From: Zeugodacus cucurbitae
Taxonomy: Eukaryota; Arthropoda; Insecta; Diptera; Tephritidae
Reading direction: 5' to 3'
Length of the DNA stretch: 64,000 bases
Assembly: GCF_028554725.1 (NCBI RefSeq)
Contig: NC_071669.1
Coordinates: 57,516,501-57,580,500, forward strand
The notes beneath the pieces were generated by a model that worked only from the letters and a program-made list of their open reading frames with translations, did not search any database and had not been told where the DNA came from. This document shows positions 1-12,120 of this stretch, one piece after another (the first letter of the stretch is position 1; each line of letters begins with the position of its first letter). The position numbers and the translations under genes are program-made.

Positions 1-136
1 AATGTATCAATTCCCATAGGAAGTGTGAGTCCATATCTTTGGCTGAAGAGGCGCGCACCTGTACCTCGGTGACGGGTATGAGCACTTGATAGCGTATGAT
101 TTCCACTTCGTTGGGTGCGTTTTTACTCGAAACACC
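1..136 (-). CDS. sif: still life (sif) exon, PH-domain part; runs off window
   Basis: This exon encodes the middle of the PH domain that follows the DH domain of SIF, a Rac exchange factor of the Tiam family acting at membranes and synapses. Read on the minus strand it begins after a TTTGCAG acceptor in phase 0 (GVSSKNAPNEVEIIRYQVLI, then a strand ending in TEVQVRASSAKDM and HFLWELIH). The segment lines up with the Tiam1 stretch around its PTEALQVRALASAD. The previous exon ends in phase 0, so the join is exact. It is open to base 1, giving 45 codons plus one base; its donor lies outside the window. The intron before it is only 66 bases, unlike the very long introns upstream. Confidence 0.93.
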
Positions 137-202
137 CTGCAAAGTGAAAGAGATTATATTATTTAAATGTAGTTGATGCACAAATGATGTAAGAGTGCTT
201 AC

Positions 203-360
203 CATAAGTTTCTTCTTTTGACGCAAACGTTCTTTGCAAAGGAACACAACCGCTGATTTAAAAACAAAGCACATTGCGTGCAATTCCAGACCCTTCTTAA
301 TTTTACCCAGAAAATCAGAAATATTAAGCCACTCAACGCCGCCATAATAAAGCAGATCAC
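203..360 (-). CDS. sif: still life (sif) exon, start of DH-associated PH domain
   Basis: Minus-strand exon of 158 bases between acceptor ATACAG (just above 360) and donor GTAAGC (197-202). It encodes GDLLYYGGVEWLNISDF, then LHAMCFVFKSAVVFLCKE and RLRQKKKLM, which match position by position the Tiam1 PH segment GDLLLHTTVIWLN and FVFKTAVVLVYKDGSKQKKKL. These are the first strands of the PH domain, which packs against the DH domain and binds phosphoinositides. It enters in phase 1 (the first G comes from the previous exon) and leaves in phase 0. No stop or frameshift is present. Confidence 0.95.
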
Positions 361-1474
361 CTGTATCGAGGAACGAATGATCTTGATATTGGATAATAAT
401 TCTTGGATAGATTAAGTAGTAATGTTGTTGTTGGCATGAAAATATGATATAGTAAGAGACATTTTAATAGTATGTAATGTTTTTGGGACTGTTTCTTTCG
501 TGATAAAATGTTATCTCTTAATTTCGTTAAGGGAGCAGTTAGGGTCTACGTAAGACAGTGGATAGATTTAAAAACGTCTAGCACTAGATTTCTTTTGAAT
601 TTCTAGTATATTCCAGATTTCGTTACGAGAGCGAGCTTTTTGATATTGGAAAGTTCCAATATTTTATTTCTTAGTATCTTAAAGGGGTTCCGATTGTAGT
701 TCTCTTAATGAATTTGGAATTCTTTCCTTAGTAGTATCTGGTAAGCAACTATTGTTCAATTTGGGATCTAGAACTGTGCGTTAAGAACTAGTTTCACAGG
801 GACTTGTAACATTTTGAAGACAAATATAGAATTTACTGTCCCTTTCTTAAGATATATCTTTCCTTAAGAGTTTGAAATTGTTCAAGCGGACTAAACTCAA
901 GTTATCTAGACTATGTTCTGACATAACCCAATTTCACATTTCTTCTTCTTGACTGGCGTAGACACCGCTTACGCGGTTATAGCAGAGTCCAAAACAGCGC
1001 GCCACGTCACTGCCTCCTTCTGGCAGTTTGGCGCCAATTGGTTGTACCAAACGAAGTCAGGTCCCTCTCCACCTGGTCCTTCCATCGGAGTGGAGGTCTC
1101 CCTCTTCCTCGGCTTCCACCAGCGGGTACTGCATCGAATACTTTCAGAGCTGGAGCACTTTCATCCATTCGAACAACATGACCTAGCCAGCGTAGCCGCT
1201 GTCTTTTGGACTTTTGAGACCCTGAGATATTTTCCCTGTTAGCGGTCTCTCTTTATAGCGGTAATCTCTATATTCGAAACTCTTTCAAATATTATAATAG
1301 TATCTCTATAGTGGATAATTTGGACCAAGGATATTCGGATCTGTCTTTCAACTTTCACCCACTACTTTACTCCAATTTTGTTGCGCACAATTCCGCTCAT
1401 ATACATAATCCTTCGAAGCATTACATGCTTTTAAAATATATATTATGCATTTGTGCACTTTTGAATTAACTCAC
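361..1474 (-). other. intron of sif (1114 bp)
   Basis: This intron lies between the exon ending the DH domain and the one opening the PH domain. It holds the 3' remnant of an RTE-type LINE at 940-1212. Bases 616-943 are one half of a diverged direct repeat whose partner is at 2395-2737. The rest, 1213-1474, is AT-rich sequence in which nothing is recognised. Confidence 0.85.
940..1212 (-). mobile_element. RTE-type LINE, 3' end fragment
   Basis: Read on the minus strand, this encodes the C-terminal tail of a non-LTR reverse transcriptase: RLRWLGHVVRMDESAPALKV, then an AVPAGGSRGRGRPPLRW run. These are the same motifs as the longer copy at 42542-43388. It ends in a short AAGAAGAA tract instead of the CATA tract of that copy. 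It is 5'-truncated and has an internal stop (tga after RRRQ), so it is dead. It sits at the edge of a duplicated intron segment. The clade assignment rests on the motif pattern only. Confidence 0.8.
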
Positions 1475-1612
1475 CTGGACTCAAATCGATGGGCTGCTTG
1501 CATGACTTCTGATGTTGTCGGAATAAATGATCGAATATAGCACCATATTCCTCGTGGATTCGTTGCATTTCATTGATATGCTCGGCTACCTTTTCCATGC
1601 CCTTGAGTGCCT
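1475..1612 (-). CDS. sif: still life (sif) exon, last DH helix
   Basis: Minus-strand exon of 138 bases with acceptor TTACAG and donor GTGAGT. It encodes EALKGMEKVAEHINEMQRIH, then EEYGAIFDHLFRQHQ and SCKQPIDLSPG. This corresponds to the long C-terminal helix of the Tiam1 DH domain (MNKVASHINEMQKIHEEFGA) that links to the PH domain. It enters in phase 1 and leaves in phase 1, and joins cleanly to both neighbours. The 275-base intron before it (1613-1887) shows nothing beyond splice signals. Confidence 0.95.
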
Positions 1613-1887
1613 CTGTAATGCAAAAGCAAAATCAAAAATAAATAAATGAAAATGAAAATGAAAAATGCACATAAGTAAGTGCAAATCAATGGCGATAAGC
1701 CAAGAAATGCAATCAAGAGCACGTTTCGAACATAAAAAGATTTACATTATTCATGTAATCATATTAATTATGTTGAAAAATTCAAGTGGACGCACACATA
1801 CACACTTATCTACATATTATAAATATGAATATGAAGGCCATTTGCTGTGTGTAACTGTATATATGTATAGGTGTAGCAGATACTCAC

Positions 1888-2067
1888 CGCACAAGTGCAA
1901 GTGTTCATCGGCTCGCGTATCGGTTAAATTGCGCAACTGTTGCAGCAGCAGCGGATACTTGAGTATGCGCTGTATCGGCTTGATTAAGTACGATTCCAAT
2001 GTGCTGCTGTGCTGTTGCTTCGGATTGCGTGCGGCAAGGAATTCCTGTAGTGCATGATTACCTTCAT
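1888..2067 (-). CDS. sif: still life (sif) exon, DH-domain core (CR3)
   Basis: Minus-strand exon of 180 bases with acceptor TTTTCGCAG and donor GTGAGT. It encodes NEGNHALQEFLAARNPKQQH, then SSTLESYLIKPIQRILKYPL and LLQQLRNLTDTRADEHLHLC. The SYLIKPIQRILKYPLLL block is the most conserved helix (CR3) of Dbl-family DH domains and forms much of the Rac-binding surface. The match to Tiam1 HSSTLESYLIKPIQRILKYP is nearly exact. Phases at both ends agree with the neighbouring exons, including the shared Asn and Glu codons. Confidence 0.97.
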
Positions 2068-3207
2068 CTGCGAAAAAAGAGAAGTGGCAAACGTTGAAAA
2101 AGATGTGTTGCGAGTGGATTATTAAATATTAATTAATACTATATGAGCGCATGGGCGCATGTTATATAATTATCGTGATTCTTTTTATAGATATGGTATA
2201 CTCATACTCGTGTGGGCTTTGCATATAGAGTTGAGAGCGAATAGTGGACGATAAAAGTTTGTTTAACATTTTACCAAGACGTTGTAAGAGACACAGAAAT
2301 AGAATCCTCACACCTGGAGACAAAGTGAATTCACTGAAAATCAATAGTTCTTTGAATATAGTTCAAGATTTTTAGTATTTTTGGGGAATTCATTTTGGAA
2401 ACGAGATATTTGGATATTTTAAGATTCCAATAGCTTTCTCTGTTAATATCTTAAAGTGTCTCTGAATGTAGTTCTCCTAATGAATGCCTTTCCTTAGTGG
2501 TATCTGTTAAAAAGTTTTTGGTCTAACTACTTTCGCGGACATATGTATATGGCCCAAGCCCGTCGCTAAGAACTAATTTCATTCAAGAGTGATGTGTTCT
2601 GTTCATAAGATATATCTTCTCTTAAGACGTGACTTAGAGTCTGAAATTCATCAAGATGAAAATCTCGTTTTGTCGCGGGCTAAAGTCCAAGTTATCTAGA
2701 ACAGACCCTGACATAACTCACTTATTTAACATTTCGGTATTCTTAATCCAGTTCTACTGAAATGGTTCTCCCAGAAATGTAAAGTGTCTGCAAAGTGTAT
2801 ACAGTTATGAATGATAATCACTAAAGTAAATAAAAGAATATTTGTAAGACACCGCTGTTCTGTAGTTTGGCTATTGTAAACCTCAATTTAAGAATACTGA
2901 AAAAATGCCGAATACGTACAGAAACCATATAACATTCATAACTGTTCCCACGATAGACGGTTCGACGTAACAAGAATGGACTGGGATTAGTATCAGACTA
3001 AGGACTGACTCTTTTTCTGAGGAATATTTTTTTTTTTTCAAAAATTGTTTGGGTAGTATTTTCTAAAACAACAACAACAAGCGAAGTGATGTAGTTTGTT
3101 GCAATTGTTTTGGGTGTCACTGTACCTTTACAGAAGGTTGGATAGATTCTTCTTGAACCTTGAATAGACTTTAAAATATTTAATTAAATATTACAATTTA
3201 AAACAAA

Positions 3208-4270
3208 CAAATAAAGAAAGGCTAAGTTCGGGTGCAACCGAACATTTTATACTCTCGCAATTTATTTAGAGATTTACCTATACTTTCGGTGAAAAATTAC
3301 CCTTAGGCACTGAGTTCTTCATGTTTGATATCAGGGGCCTTGAAAAGTCATTGTCCGATCTATGATCCGATGCTATCTTTATCGGTTCCTTATGTATACA
3401 TTATAAAGTGAAAGAATCAGAAGGATTCAAAATTGAGTTATATGGAAAGTAGGCATAGTTGCGAACCGATTTCATCCATTTTCCACACGTGGGAAATGGT
3501 GCCAAGAAAATATTATATACCGAATTTCATTCGAATCTGTCGAGTAGTTCCTGAGATATGGTTTTTGACCCATAAGTGGGCGACGCCACGCCCATTTTCC
3601 ATTTTGTAAAAAAATCTCAGTGCAGCTTTCATCCGCCATTTCTTATGTAAAATTTGGTGTTGCTGACGTTTCGCGTTAGTGAGTTAACGCACTTTTAGTC
3701 ATTTTCAACCTAACCTTTGTATGGGATGTGGGCGTGGTTATTATCCGATTTCTTTCATTTTTGGACTGTATAAGGAAACGGCTAAAAGAAACGACTGCAG
3801 AAAGTTTGGTTTATATAGCTTTATTGGTTTGCAAGATATATACAAAAAACCTTTTTGGGGGCGGGGTCACGCCAACTTTTCCAAAAAAAATACATTCAAA
3901 TTTGGCCCTCTCTAATGCGATCCTATGTTCCAAAATTTTATTTTCATAACTTTATTTATGGCTTAATTATAGCTCTTTATGTGTTTTTGGTTATCGCCAT
4001 TTTGTGGGCGTGGCAGTGCTCCGATTCCCACCATCTTCGAACTTAACCTTCTTATGGTGCCAAGGAATACGTGTTCCAAGTTTCATTAAGATATCACAAT
4101 TTTTACTCAAGTTACAGCTTGCACGGACGGACAGACGGACGGACAGACAAACATCTGGATTTGTATATATAGCCCTATATCTAACTCGTTTAGTTTTAGG
4201 ACTTACAAACAACCGTTATGTGGACAAAACTATTATACTCTCTTAGCAACTTTGTTACGAGGGTATACAA
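3208..4270 (-). mobile_element. DINE-1-like (HINE) element, copy 1, near full length
   Basis: Non-coding repeat. Orientation follows Drosophila DINE-1, so the TTTTATAC-type end is at 4270 and the CTTG-type end near 3208. It shows the hairpin GTTCGGGTGCAACCGAAC, the subterminal TTTTATACTCTCGCAA at 3246 on, GGGCGTGG boxes, and a GGACGGACAGACGGAC tract near 4120. The terminal repeat has decayed to GTTACGAGGGTATACAAA, and the CAAGTAAGG end to CAAATAAAG, so this is an older copy. Short ORFs inside are not supported as genes. Confidence 0.85.
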
Positions 4271-5709
4271 ATGTTAGTGTATTTTTTTCAAAAAACAACA
4301 ACCACAAGCGAAGCCATGTAGTTTGTTGCAATTGCTTTTGGTGCCACTGTACCTTTATAGAAGTTTGAATTGATTCTCATTGGAGCTAGGAACGACTTCC
4401 ATATGACTTTTTCATATATTTGTTGTAATTTTTTGTTGCATCTAGATTTTTTAATAGTGATTTGATGGACTTCCTAGATCTTTAAGATGGATTTGTAGTA
4501 TAAAATCTTCCACAAAGTAATTTAAAAGTCCGCTTGTTCTTGGATATGGTTCTTCATAGAATTCCATTATCAGTTTTTTAAGGTTAAAATATCATGTTAC
4601 TGTAATTAAAAAAAATATTGAGAGATCTACACAAGTCACAATGGAATATTCAAGTGTTCGAATTTTGAGGTTAGAGTTCGGAGTTCTATAATCTACTCTC
4701 CTAAAACACACTCTGCTCTGACTTTTTACTGCCTTAGTTCACAAAATAAACCAATTAATTTGTATTAAATTCCAGGAATCTCCTTTCCTTTTCATTGACG
4801 ATTTCACAAAGCAGTACAGTTATTTATATCAAACCACAAAGTAATCAATGATTTTTACAAATACAATGAAACAAAGTAAGATGTTGCAAACCTCTTGGAT
4901 TGCACTCAAATAAATTTTCAATTATATACGGCATAAACTTTGAAGCACTTGCACAGACAACTCCATATGCTATACTTATGTATTTGTGGAACTCTCTAGC
5001 AACATTTATGTATATACATATATACATATGTAGTTATGTATAATAAATATTTAATGAGCACTCGTCTTCTGCGCTCAAGTGATTTTAACAAATTACTCAA
5101 ATGATTATCCACAGTAACTCAATATTTAACTTTTTGATTGCGTAAAGTAGACAACAATTTTTCCGCTTTGATGAATTTCATTAGAATGTTAATTTTTGTT
5201 GATGAAACTTGTTTGTTGTTGCCTACTTATTACAAGGCTTAATTACTTTGTATGCGTGCGCCTGCAAGTATGCTTGACTTTTCGCTGATCATTATACAAG
5301 TGTGCTTATTAATTAACTAATATATGTACATATATATATATTTTTCCATTTTGTTTTGTGTTTTTGTTTTATTGCTGTGTTTGCGTTGTATTTTGGTTTG
5401 TTTTGAAGAGAAGGTGTACACTCTCTGTTTTGTATGTATATCATGATTTTATAATTATAGAAATTTGCTTTGGAGGACACATTGGTATATATGTAAGGTA
5501 TATGTATTATGGAGTAAACCCTGAAAGTGTTTTATTAACATAAGAACTAAAATATTCTAAATTGTCTGAGGACATTTTTTTATTTCTGACGACTTTTGTT
5601 TAATAAAGAACAATTTCATCTTACAGTAGTTTATGTTAGCTAGTAATTTATTATCAGACCAACTCACTACAGAATTAAGTAGTCTCTAAATTTTGTATTT
5701 CAAGTTTAA

Positions 5710-6268
5710 CAAGTAAGGAAAGACTAAGTTCGGGTGCAACCAAACATTTTATACTCTCGCAATTTATTGATATAGTTTTATAAAGATAACGCACAATTTG
5801 ACACTTAAAGTTCACTAAAAGAACTGAACCGATTTCATTAAATTTCACCACCAAGGTAGACTATATCCAAGACTATACTCTTACCTGATTTTTCTAAGAT
5901 AGCTCACATATTAACCGATATTTGTGGTATAAAGTCCACCGGAAGTTTGATAATCCGAATATAAGGTATATTGCAGCTAGGGAAAGTTATGACACTATTA
6001 TAAGAAAAAGATTCCCTCTGAATTAATTTAAAATATCTCAGAGATTTACCAATATTTTCGGTAAAAAATTACCCATTAGGCACTGAGTTCTTTATGTTCG
6101 CTATCCGGGGTCTTAAAAAGTTATATACCGATTTCGAAATTTTTTCCGCAGATGATGCCACAGATGATATACAGTATTTATGTAAAGTTTTATTCCGCTA
6201 TCTCCATCAGTTCCTTTTTATAGGTTTTTGATTTTCGCCATTCTGTGGGCGTGTCAATGGTCTGGAAG
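5710..6268 (-). mobile_element. DINE-1-like element, copy 2, truncated
   Basis: The CTTG-type end is complete: CAAGTAAGGAAAGACTAAG, a hairpin altered to GTTCGG..CCAAAC, then ATTTTATACTCTCGCAA. Similarity continues through the GTGGGCGTGTCAATGG box and stops near 6268. About half the element, including the GGACGGAC tract and the other terminus, is missing. An extra copy-specific stretch with ATATTCGG-like wording resembles copy 6. Confidence 0.8.
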
Positions 6269-7140
6269 TATTATTTTTTTCTCTGCTTAGCGAAGCTGTT
6301 TCAATTATTTTATATGTGTTCCTTTTACTATCTTTTAAGAGCATAGACTCAAAAACACCGCTAGAAAAATATTTAATTCGGCACCTAAAGGTAGGCAACA
6401 AATTAGATTTGTCTAAATTTTTTTCATTTTAATTTACAAAAAGAACTAGAAACTCTAGTAATTCAAAAATGGGATACAAAACCCTAAAATACGGGATTAC
6501 TATTGTAAAAAGCAACGAAGGCGAAATTTATTTATTACGGAAAAGGAACTACGACCTTATCTATAACACACGAATACAGAATAAGATTACCTTCGAATTA
6601 TTTTCTGATTTATTTCCTCCCAAACTATGGGAAGAAGTCTTCAGAATTTAAAATACATTTATAAATAATTTTATCCTCGCGTTATTTTCTATGTTGGTTC
6701 TCCGGCGGTAAAGCCTTCACATCTATTCATCATTTGTTCAAGGACTGGAGATCTTCGAATAAATTTGACATAAATAAAGAAAAGAGAAAAAAGGGGAACA
6801 CAGTATTGAGATCTTGATGGGTTGGAGCTGACTGACCGCACATTTTTGGGGCTCTATTCGTCCAGAAACTGAATATCTTGGCCTTGCAATGGGATTTAAT
6901 AGATCTCTCATTCATTTTCCGTTCCCTAATTCTGCTTATTATCGCCGTCAGTGTTGCGACATACAGAATGGCGGTCAGTTATAGAAGACAGTATTTAAAA
7001 CTCAAAATTTGTATACTTAAAAAAAACTTGGGAGTAATCATGTTTTTAAATGAGTTTTTTGAATATGTCTCAAATATTTCAAAATAAAGTTTTATTCGAA
7101 AGGGAATTTTGTCTTGAAATAGGTAAGTATTTTTTAATAG

Positions 7141-7590
7141 AGAGTCAAAGCATGCAAAAATTATTATAGAAGTGCTTATTAGATAGGTATCAAAATTAAA
7201 TTATTTAAAAAATAAAAATATTTTTTTAAAAATGAAAATATTTTTTGAAAATAATTTTTAATTTTCTAGAGTTTTTTTTAAATTTTTTTTGACATTTTTC
7301 TCTCTCAGTCCAAACAATTTCCCAGCCACTTAAAAAATTTAACAAATTTTTAATATAGACTCAAAGCCTGTAAGAATTATTATAAAAGTTCTTCTTAGAT
7401 AGGAACTAAAATAAAATTGTTTAAAAAACAAAAATAATTTTTTAAAATGAAAATTTTTTTTGAAAATATTTTTTAATTTTTTTTTTAAGTTTTTTATTTT
7501 TCCTTAATTCTTTTTTTTTTATTTTTATGACATATTTCTCTCTCAGCTATGCGCAGTCCAAACAATTTCCCAGCCATTTTAAAAATGTTT
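7141..7590. repeat. tandem duplication, two units of about 215-230 bp
   Basis: Two diverged units start AGAGTCAAAGCATG (7141) and AGACTCAAAGCCTG (7357). Both end in a block reading TCTCTCTCAG..CAGTCCAAACAATTTCCCAGCCA. The middle is A/T homopolymer-rich and has expanded differently in each unit. No coding content is seen. The following intron sequence is unrelated. Confidence 0.8.
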
Positions 7591-8053
7591 CCATATACGA
7601 GTACAGTGCGTATGAGTAACATTTATACATGAAAAACAAAAAAATTTGCAAAAAATAATTTAAATTCCTCCGCAGAGCATAAATTAAATTGAAAATAAAT
7701 CAAATATGCGTTTTTATTTTATTGTGCACATTTAAAGCAGTCACTGCTTACGCAACTTCCGCCAGCACTAATTGCATTCAATATGCTGACGACACAAGCG
7801 AAAGAAGCGCAGAAAACGAAAAAAAAACAACCGGGAATGACAGTTTTTAAAAAAAAAAATGAAATTCAATTGATAAAAATCTGGAATGCGAAGTTTCAAT
7901 TTAATTCACAACAAAAAGCACTGACCTCATTTAAAAGCAGGCGCAATAAAATTTATACAACAACAAAACGAAAAAACGGCTGAAAGTATGCCCAAAGCAA
8001 ACATAATAAAAAGCTGTCACATGTCACGACGGCCGCGAAGATACCACAGCTAA

Positions 8054-8089
8054 AACAACAACAACAACGACAACAACAACAACAACAAC
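8054..8089 (+). repeat. (CAA)n microsatellite
   Basis: A run of ACA/CAA triplets interrupted once by CGA. Similar short CAA or GTT tracts occur at 21349-21364, 23370-23388 and 41327-41341. Confidence 0.9.
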
Positions 8090-9917
8090 TACAAGCAATC
8101 TACATGCGTACTTATGCCAGCAATGGTTGGTTGTTGTTGTGTTGTAGGCATATGTCATTCACATTTGAAGTTGGCCAGCAAACATCAAAGTTGCGCTGGC
8201 GGCTTACAGGGTGTGGGGAATGTGGGTGGAGAAAGAGTGTTGTGTTGCCTTGTACAAAGGCATGTGTATGTTGGAGAGTATGCCTTTAGATGTAAATTAC
8301 TTTATGCTGTATACAGCAATCTTTTTTACACGTCATCAAGCTGACAACTTGGCACCTCTCTCCCGCTGTGTCACCTTCCAAATCTGTCAACTGACAGCGT
8401 TTGTGTGCGTACAACAAATCAAAAGTTGAATATGCAAATAATGGAGTGCGTGTGGCTGTTGGCAATTTTTGCTCGGCACAGGTGATGTTGGCAAATTATC
8501 AGAATGTGCCACAAGGAGCAGGAATATACAAATAAACTGCAAATGAGTACGAATATGTTTTGTTAATTATGACATTTTAATGTCAAACGTTTGCCTGCAT
8601 GTGTTTGCTTATACGCAATCTCTTCGGCAGCTAGAGGGTGCTCCTTTGAAATTATGCATATTTAGTGGAAGTAAAATTTTTGACAGCTGGCATGTTCTTT
8701 CACTTATTAATATGAGCAGCAATTATGTGACACTTTAAAAATATTGGAATATGCTATTTTCTTCAAATTAAGGTAATTAATTGGTACTCTTTTTTTATTA
8801 GAAGACATTATTGATAGCACGTGATATGTGAACCATTCCTGCATTTGGTATTTTCTGACATCATGAATCGAAGAAATGAAATTATTGTAAATGTTTGACA
8901 GTTCTTTCGTTTTATAGTTTTCGCGTTGTAAAAATTTTGACTCACACAATCAGATTATTTGATTAATTCTCTATTTCTGTATATTTTTGGATTCATTTAT
9001 TTTTGTACGCAAGGTTTAAGAACGGCTCTACATTGTCTTAAACAAATAAAACCTAAATATTACTATTGAATTTTAAGGTTATTCAGACAGAGAGTACAAT
9101 AGATAGACTCCATTTTTTCCCACAATAATTCGTTTCGGAACAAAGGGACAGATCTTGATTTGTATTCAATTATTTGTTGTATTATAATCTCTATGAAGTA
9201 TAATCCTGGCCCCGCATATATAAGTTATGCTCCTTAGCGATACCCGGTGGAGTCCCGTCACCTATTACCTGAGTAGTAGTCATTATGAAGCCTCACTAAC
9301 GATATCTCCTCCAACTTATCGTACTGTGGGCCATAGATATCTTTAGAGTTGCCTTGCTAGCGCAGGTCAAATGCACAAGAGATGCTCCACTGGTTATTTG
9401 ATACCCTGTTCTGGACATTTCCTACATTCCTCAGTCATTTTAGTTAAAAAAAAATAATATTCGTGAATGCTTTATGGTACAAATGCTTCGGATGGCGTAG
9501 AGGATCCTATGTGCTTCTATTATTAGGAGCAATAGCCATAATAGTTTTTAGGAACATGTCCAAACGGTCACTGATGCATTAAGCGAGCCCACTTGGTGAC
9601 TCAATATTCTTTATTAATTTAGGTATTGTATTTTCAATATCTGCATATTGTTCCATTATCAGATGCAGTAAGTGTTCTAAGATCTTCAGGAACGTGTTTA
9701 AATGATACAGTTCTTCTTGTTTTATACACATGGACGGTCACTGGCGCACGAATCTAGTGTCCTAGGTATCTTAAACGCTTTAATTAATGCAGTCGCACCC
9801 TTATCTTTCCACAATATGAGGCGGGATAGTTTCAGAAAAATTCCCAAGGGAACTTAGAATCACTGTTTGAGTTGCCAGTGAACAAAAAATAACCTCTAAT
9901 ATGGAACAGCCTATCAC

Positions 9918-10572
9918 TTAAGGGGTTACGCCACCCTGAAATTTTCAAAAAAATTATTTTTATTTTTTTGCCCAATTTCAAAGTGTATATTCTCACGAGT
10001 ATTTTGAGATATCTATAATTACGAAAGTTATGATAATTAGAAGCCAGCGCGTTGGGAGCGTGCCGATAGCACATTTTTTACTTCTTTTGCATTTTTCTCA
10101 AAACCATATTTTTCGAGACCGTATACACGATAACTCAAAAACTATGCAACTGATTGATTTGAAAATTAAAATACATTTTCCTAAATAGATTTTCCACAGA
10201 GTGACGTGGGATTTTTTCGATTGAATAATTTGAAATATTTTTTTCCAATTTTTTATACGGTATTTTAAGCCAAAAATATAAAATTAATTTTTGAAGTGCT
10301 TCCAATTGCGTAAAAATTTATTTTCAAAAAAACGGCCACATCAAAAATGTATAATTTTTTAAGAAAAATATTATTTTACTTGTTTCAGAAATGCCAATCA
10401 TGTACATCATCAATGAGTGTTCCGGAAAAACATATTTTTATTATTTATAAAGCTTAAGATGTGTAATAAATTAGCATTAAATGTAAGGTAGGACTTCCCT
10501 CAAATAATTTTGTCAAAAAATTCATTAAAAACCATCTGAATTTCATGCTTTCAGGATGGCGAAACCCCTTAA
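9918..10572. mobile_element. TTAA-flanked TIR element (655 bp), non-autonomous
   Basis: It begins TTAAGGGGTTACGCCACC and ends with the near-perfect inverse (CAGGATGGCGAAACCCCTTAA), giving inverted repeats of about 22 bases. Both outer ends are TTAA, as expected for TTAA-targeting transposases such as piggyBac. The GGGG start is not the usual piggyBac CCC, so the superfamily is uncertain. No transposase is encoded. A truncated relative is at 62146-62660 and a duplicated right half at 11003-11315. Confidence 0.8.
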
Positions 10573-10759
10573 AGTGGTTCGAAGAAATTAAAAGTATAAA
10601 TATTTCATGGAAAATATATTTGAAGTCCTACATGAGGCTACTAAAGTGCTTACATATATAAATTATATAAATTATCTTCTAATGTAAAGTTATAATATTA
10701 GGTCTAGAACTTTGCTTCCGCCATTTTTTTTTTTTGGTAAATTTATGTTTTTTTTTTTT

Positions 10760-11000
10760 TATAAAAACGGTTACAAATGTCGTTGAGCCTCAGCCGCACT
10801 TCTTTCCCGCAAATGTCGAGAATTCGGCTCAAAAAGTGACATTTTCAGTTGAGAATAAGTTTGAGATGCAAACAGATCTCTACAAATATTTTGTTGGGTT
10901 AATGTTGACACAAATGTCCAAGATTGATATAAAACGATTTAATCGACCAGTGCTTGACCCTAGAGACATCTATTGGAAAACGGCGGAAGAAAAGTTGTAG
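10760..11000 (-). mobile_element. mariner-derived fragment, internally deleted
   Basis: On the minus strand this matches the copies at 13335-14885 and 52175-52440. It shares the leader motifs TTCCGCCGTTTTCCAATAG and GTCAAGCACTGGTCGAT, then the transposase start MSLFEPNSRHLRE. It shares with 52175-52440 a deletion joining the N-terminal coding part directly to ACATTTGTAACCGTTTTTAT. It lies exactly between the two halves of the duplicated TTAA element. Confidence 0.75.
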
Positions 11001-11002
11001 AC

Positions 11003-11315
11003 CTATTAAAATCAAATTTTGAAGTGCTTCCAATTGCGTAAATTTTTTTTTTTTTAACGGTCACGTCACTTTGTTCAAAATGTATCACTTTTTAAGAAAA
11101 ATATTATTTTACTCGTTTAAGACAAAAATTTAAATATCAATAATGTACACCATCAATGAGTGTTCCGGAAAAACATTTTTTTTTTTAGATTTATAAAGAT
11201 AGGTATTAAATTAGCAATAAATGTAAGGTAGTAGGACTTCCCTTAAATAATTTTGTAAAAAAATTCCTAAAAAACCATCCGAATTTCATGCTTTCAGGAT
11301 GGCGTAACCCCTTAA
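11003..11315. mobile_element. duplicated right half of the TTAA-flanked element
   Basis: This repeats the last 300 or so bases of the 9918-10572 element, from TTGAAGTGCTTCCAATTGCG to GGATGGCGTAACCCCTTAA. It also carries the same downstream flank: 11316-11420 matches 10573-10700, with GTGGTTCG and CATATATAAATTAT shared. Because the flank is copied too, this is a segmental duplication and not a second insertion. Confidence 0.8.
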
Positions 11316-12050
11316 AGTGGTTCGTAGAAATCAAAATATAAATATTGTTTCAAGTCCTACATGATGCTACTAAAGTACTTACATATATAAATTATCTACT
11401 AATGTTAAATTATAATAATTCACATAAAAATACCTGGAGATTTGAAGCAATGGTTATATTGCAGTATTAGTTTTGAGAGTCTTTAGTAAATTTGTTATAA
11501 ATATATTTTGATCACATGGTATGCTTAAAGATACATTTTCATGCTCCTCAACTCTCTTAGAATACGTAAAATATTTTAAATTTTCATTTAATTTGCAATT
11601 TGTTACAATAACAACAAATTGTATGTAAATACATTGTAACTCTATGCTGCTTAATTGAGGTAGCCAGCAAGAGAGTATACCATTTCACCGCACTGTAGTG
11701 AAATATACATTAATTATATTAATTAATTAAATAAATTAGTTTGTTTAGCATACATGAAAGCATGCAAGCAGCAAGAATGTTAAAGTTGAAGGCAACAAGA
11801 ATGTAATTTCAGGGAAACATGTTTACAGACACGTGTTAGCAATTATTGTTTTTCCATTTGTATATGTGTGTTGTTATTCTGTGTGTGTGCTTAAATAAAT
11901 GTTGTGCGCATGTAATAAACATTAATTTAAATAGTAGAAAATCTCATAAGAAATGTAATGACTATTTAAGCAATGCAGCATTTAAACTGCTGTCGTTTCT
12001 GCCACATATGAATGCATCAGCTTACATATATGTGTATGAATATGTATATC

Positions 12051-12120
12051 TGTGTGTGAGAATATATGTGTTTGAGAATATCTGTGTTTGAGAATATATG
12101 TGTTTGAGAATATATGTGAT
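12051..12120 (+). repeat. 16-bp minisatellite
   Basis: Four to five copies of a unit like TGTGTTTGAGAATATA, with single-base variants (C for A at the end). Confidence 0.9.

Noticed and set aside
6469..6651. 60-codon frame MGYKTLKYGITIVKSNEGEI..
   Set aside because: Plausible composition and good codon spread, but no family recognised, no splice partner and no conservation evidence.
9240..9800. Possible LINE remnant
   Set aside because: Composition and some wording suggest degraded coding sequence, but no frame gave a recognisable motif.
10734..11000. 88-codon plus-strand frame
   Set aside because: Antisense to a mariner-derived fragment whose true coding strand is minus.
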